Shown here piece after piece: positions 5,718 through 5,741 of a stretch of 5,741 nucleotides of DNA. The position numbers and the translations under genes were made by a program. Every line of letters starts with the position of its first letter. Position 1 is the first letter of the stretch. Origin of the DNA: Proteobacteria bacterium UBA7420 (GTDB lineage: Bacteria; Pseudomonadota; Gammaproteobacteria; Magnimaribacterales; D2472); assembly GCA_002469975.1 (NCBI GenBank), contig DKMG01000005.1:1-5741 (forward strand), given 5' to 3'. The notes beneath the pieces are model-generated. The model was not told the origin of the DNA and ran no database searches. It worked only from the letters and a program-made list of their open reading frames with translations.

Positions 5718-5741
5718 ATCTAGCCCTGCCGAACCGCCCTC
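5682..5741 (-). CDS. Possible C-terminal tail of an unidentified gene entering from the right
   Basis: One minus-strand frame is open from the right edge for 19 codons and ends in TAA at 5684-5682, reading EGGSAGLDKKATKRSQTQI. A Lys/Arg-rich, low-complexity end is common at protein C-termini, and the first ~20 bases are more GC-rich than the spacer beside them, which fits a coding-to-spacer boundary. In pseudomonads ate, aat and trxB lie upstream of infA on the same strand, but nothing in this tail identifies any of them. The other minus frames close within eight codons. Nineteen open codons can occur by chance. Confidence 0.2.
   Translation of the reverse strand, partial: EGGSAGLDKKATKRSQTQI

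Noticed and set aside
5681..5740. Plus-strand open frame to the right edge encoding a hydrophobic run (FVLLLFYLAL), like a signal peptide
   Set aside because: The only start codons are two TTGs without a Shine-Dalgarno, and hydrophobic runs are expected when T-rich DNA is translated.
5544..5741. A tRNA gene between clpA/infA and the right edge, as serW is near here in E. coli
   Set aside because: GGTTCGGC near the right edge on the minus strand looks like a T-loop, but the invariant A58 is missing, the flanking arms do not pair, and no anticodon or D arm follows.

Overview
This window is a compact stretch of core genes from an AT-rich gammaproteobacterium. It reads, in order: purB (N-terminal part, minus strand), mnmA (minus), icd, clpS and clpA (plus), and infA (minus). 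The proteins resemble the Escherichia coli and Pseudomonas versions closely enough to place key residues one by one. The same set (purB-hflD-mnmA and icd-clpS-clpA-infA) lies close together in pseudomonads. The AT-rich codon use, very tight spacing and missing hflD and cspD suggest a small, streamlined genome such as those of marine gammaproteobacteria. That lineage guess is inference only.

Layout. Positions 1-279 encode the first 93 residues of adenylosuccinate lyase on the minus strand, cut by the left edge. A 14-bp gap separates it from mnmA (294-1391, minus), the tRNA 2-thiouridylase. Positions 1392-1484 form the only real intergenic control region on the left. It drives mnmA leftward and icd rightward, and overlapping, nearly symmetric -10 boxes sit at 1430-1437. 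To the right, icd (1485-2738), clpS (2735-3079, GTG start) and clpA (3079-5328) form a chain with overlapping ends. infA (5325-5543, minus) converges on clpA, and the two stop codons share the tetramer CTAG. The last 198 bp hold no complete gene. They contain the likely infA promoter region, a perfect 16-bp AT-rich palindrome and a weak terminator-like hairpin, and possibly the tail of a gene entering from the right.

How the genes work together. ClpS selects N-degron substrates and delivers them to the ClpA unfoldase, which works with ClpP (not in this window). IF1 is the translation initiation factor encoded opposite them. Icd supplies 2-oxoglutarate and NADPH and appears to share a transcript with clpSA. 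MnmA (tRNA wobble thiolation) and PurB (purine synthesis) probably share the leftward transcript. I see no mobile element, CRISPR array, tRNA or unknown multi-gene system. What is unusual here is the organisation: gene loss at conserved junctions, overlapping starts and stops, and possible leaderless starts.
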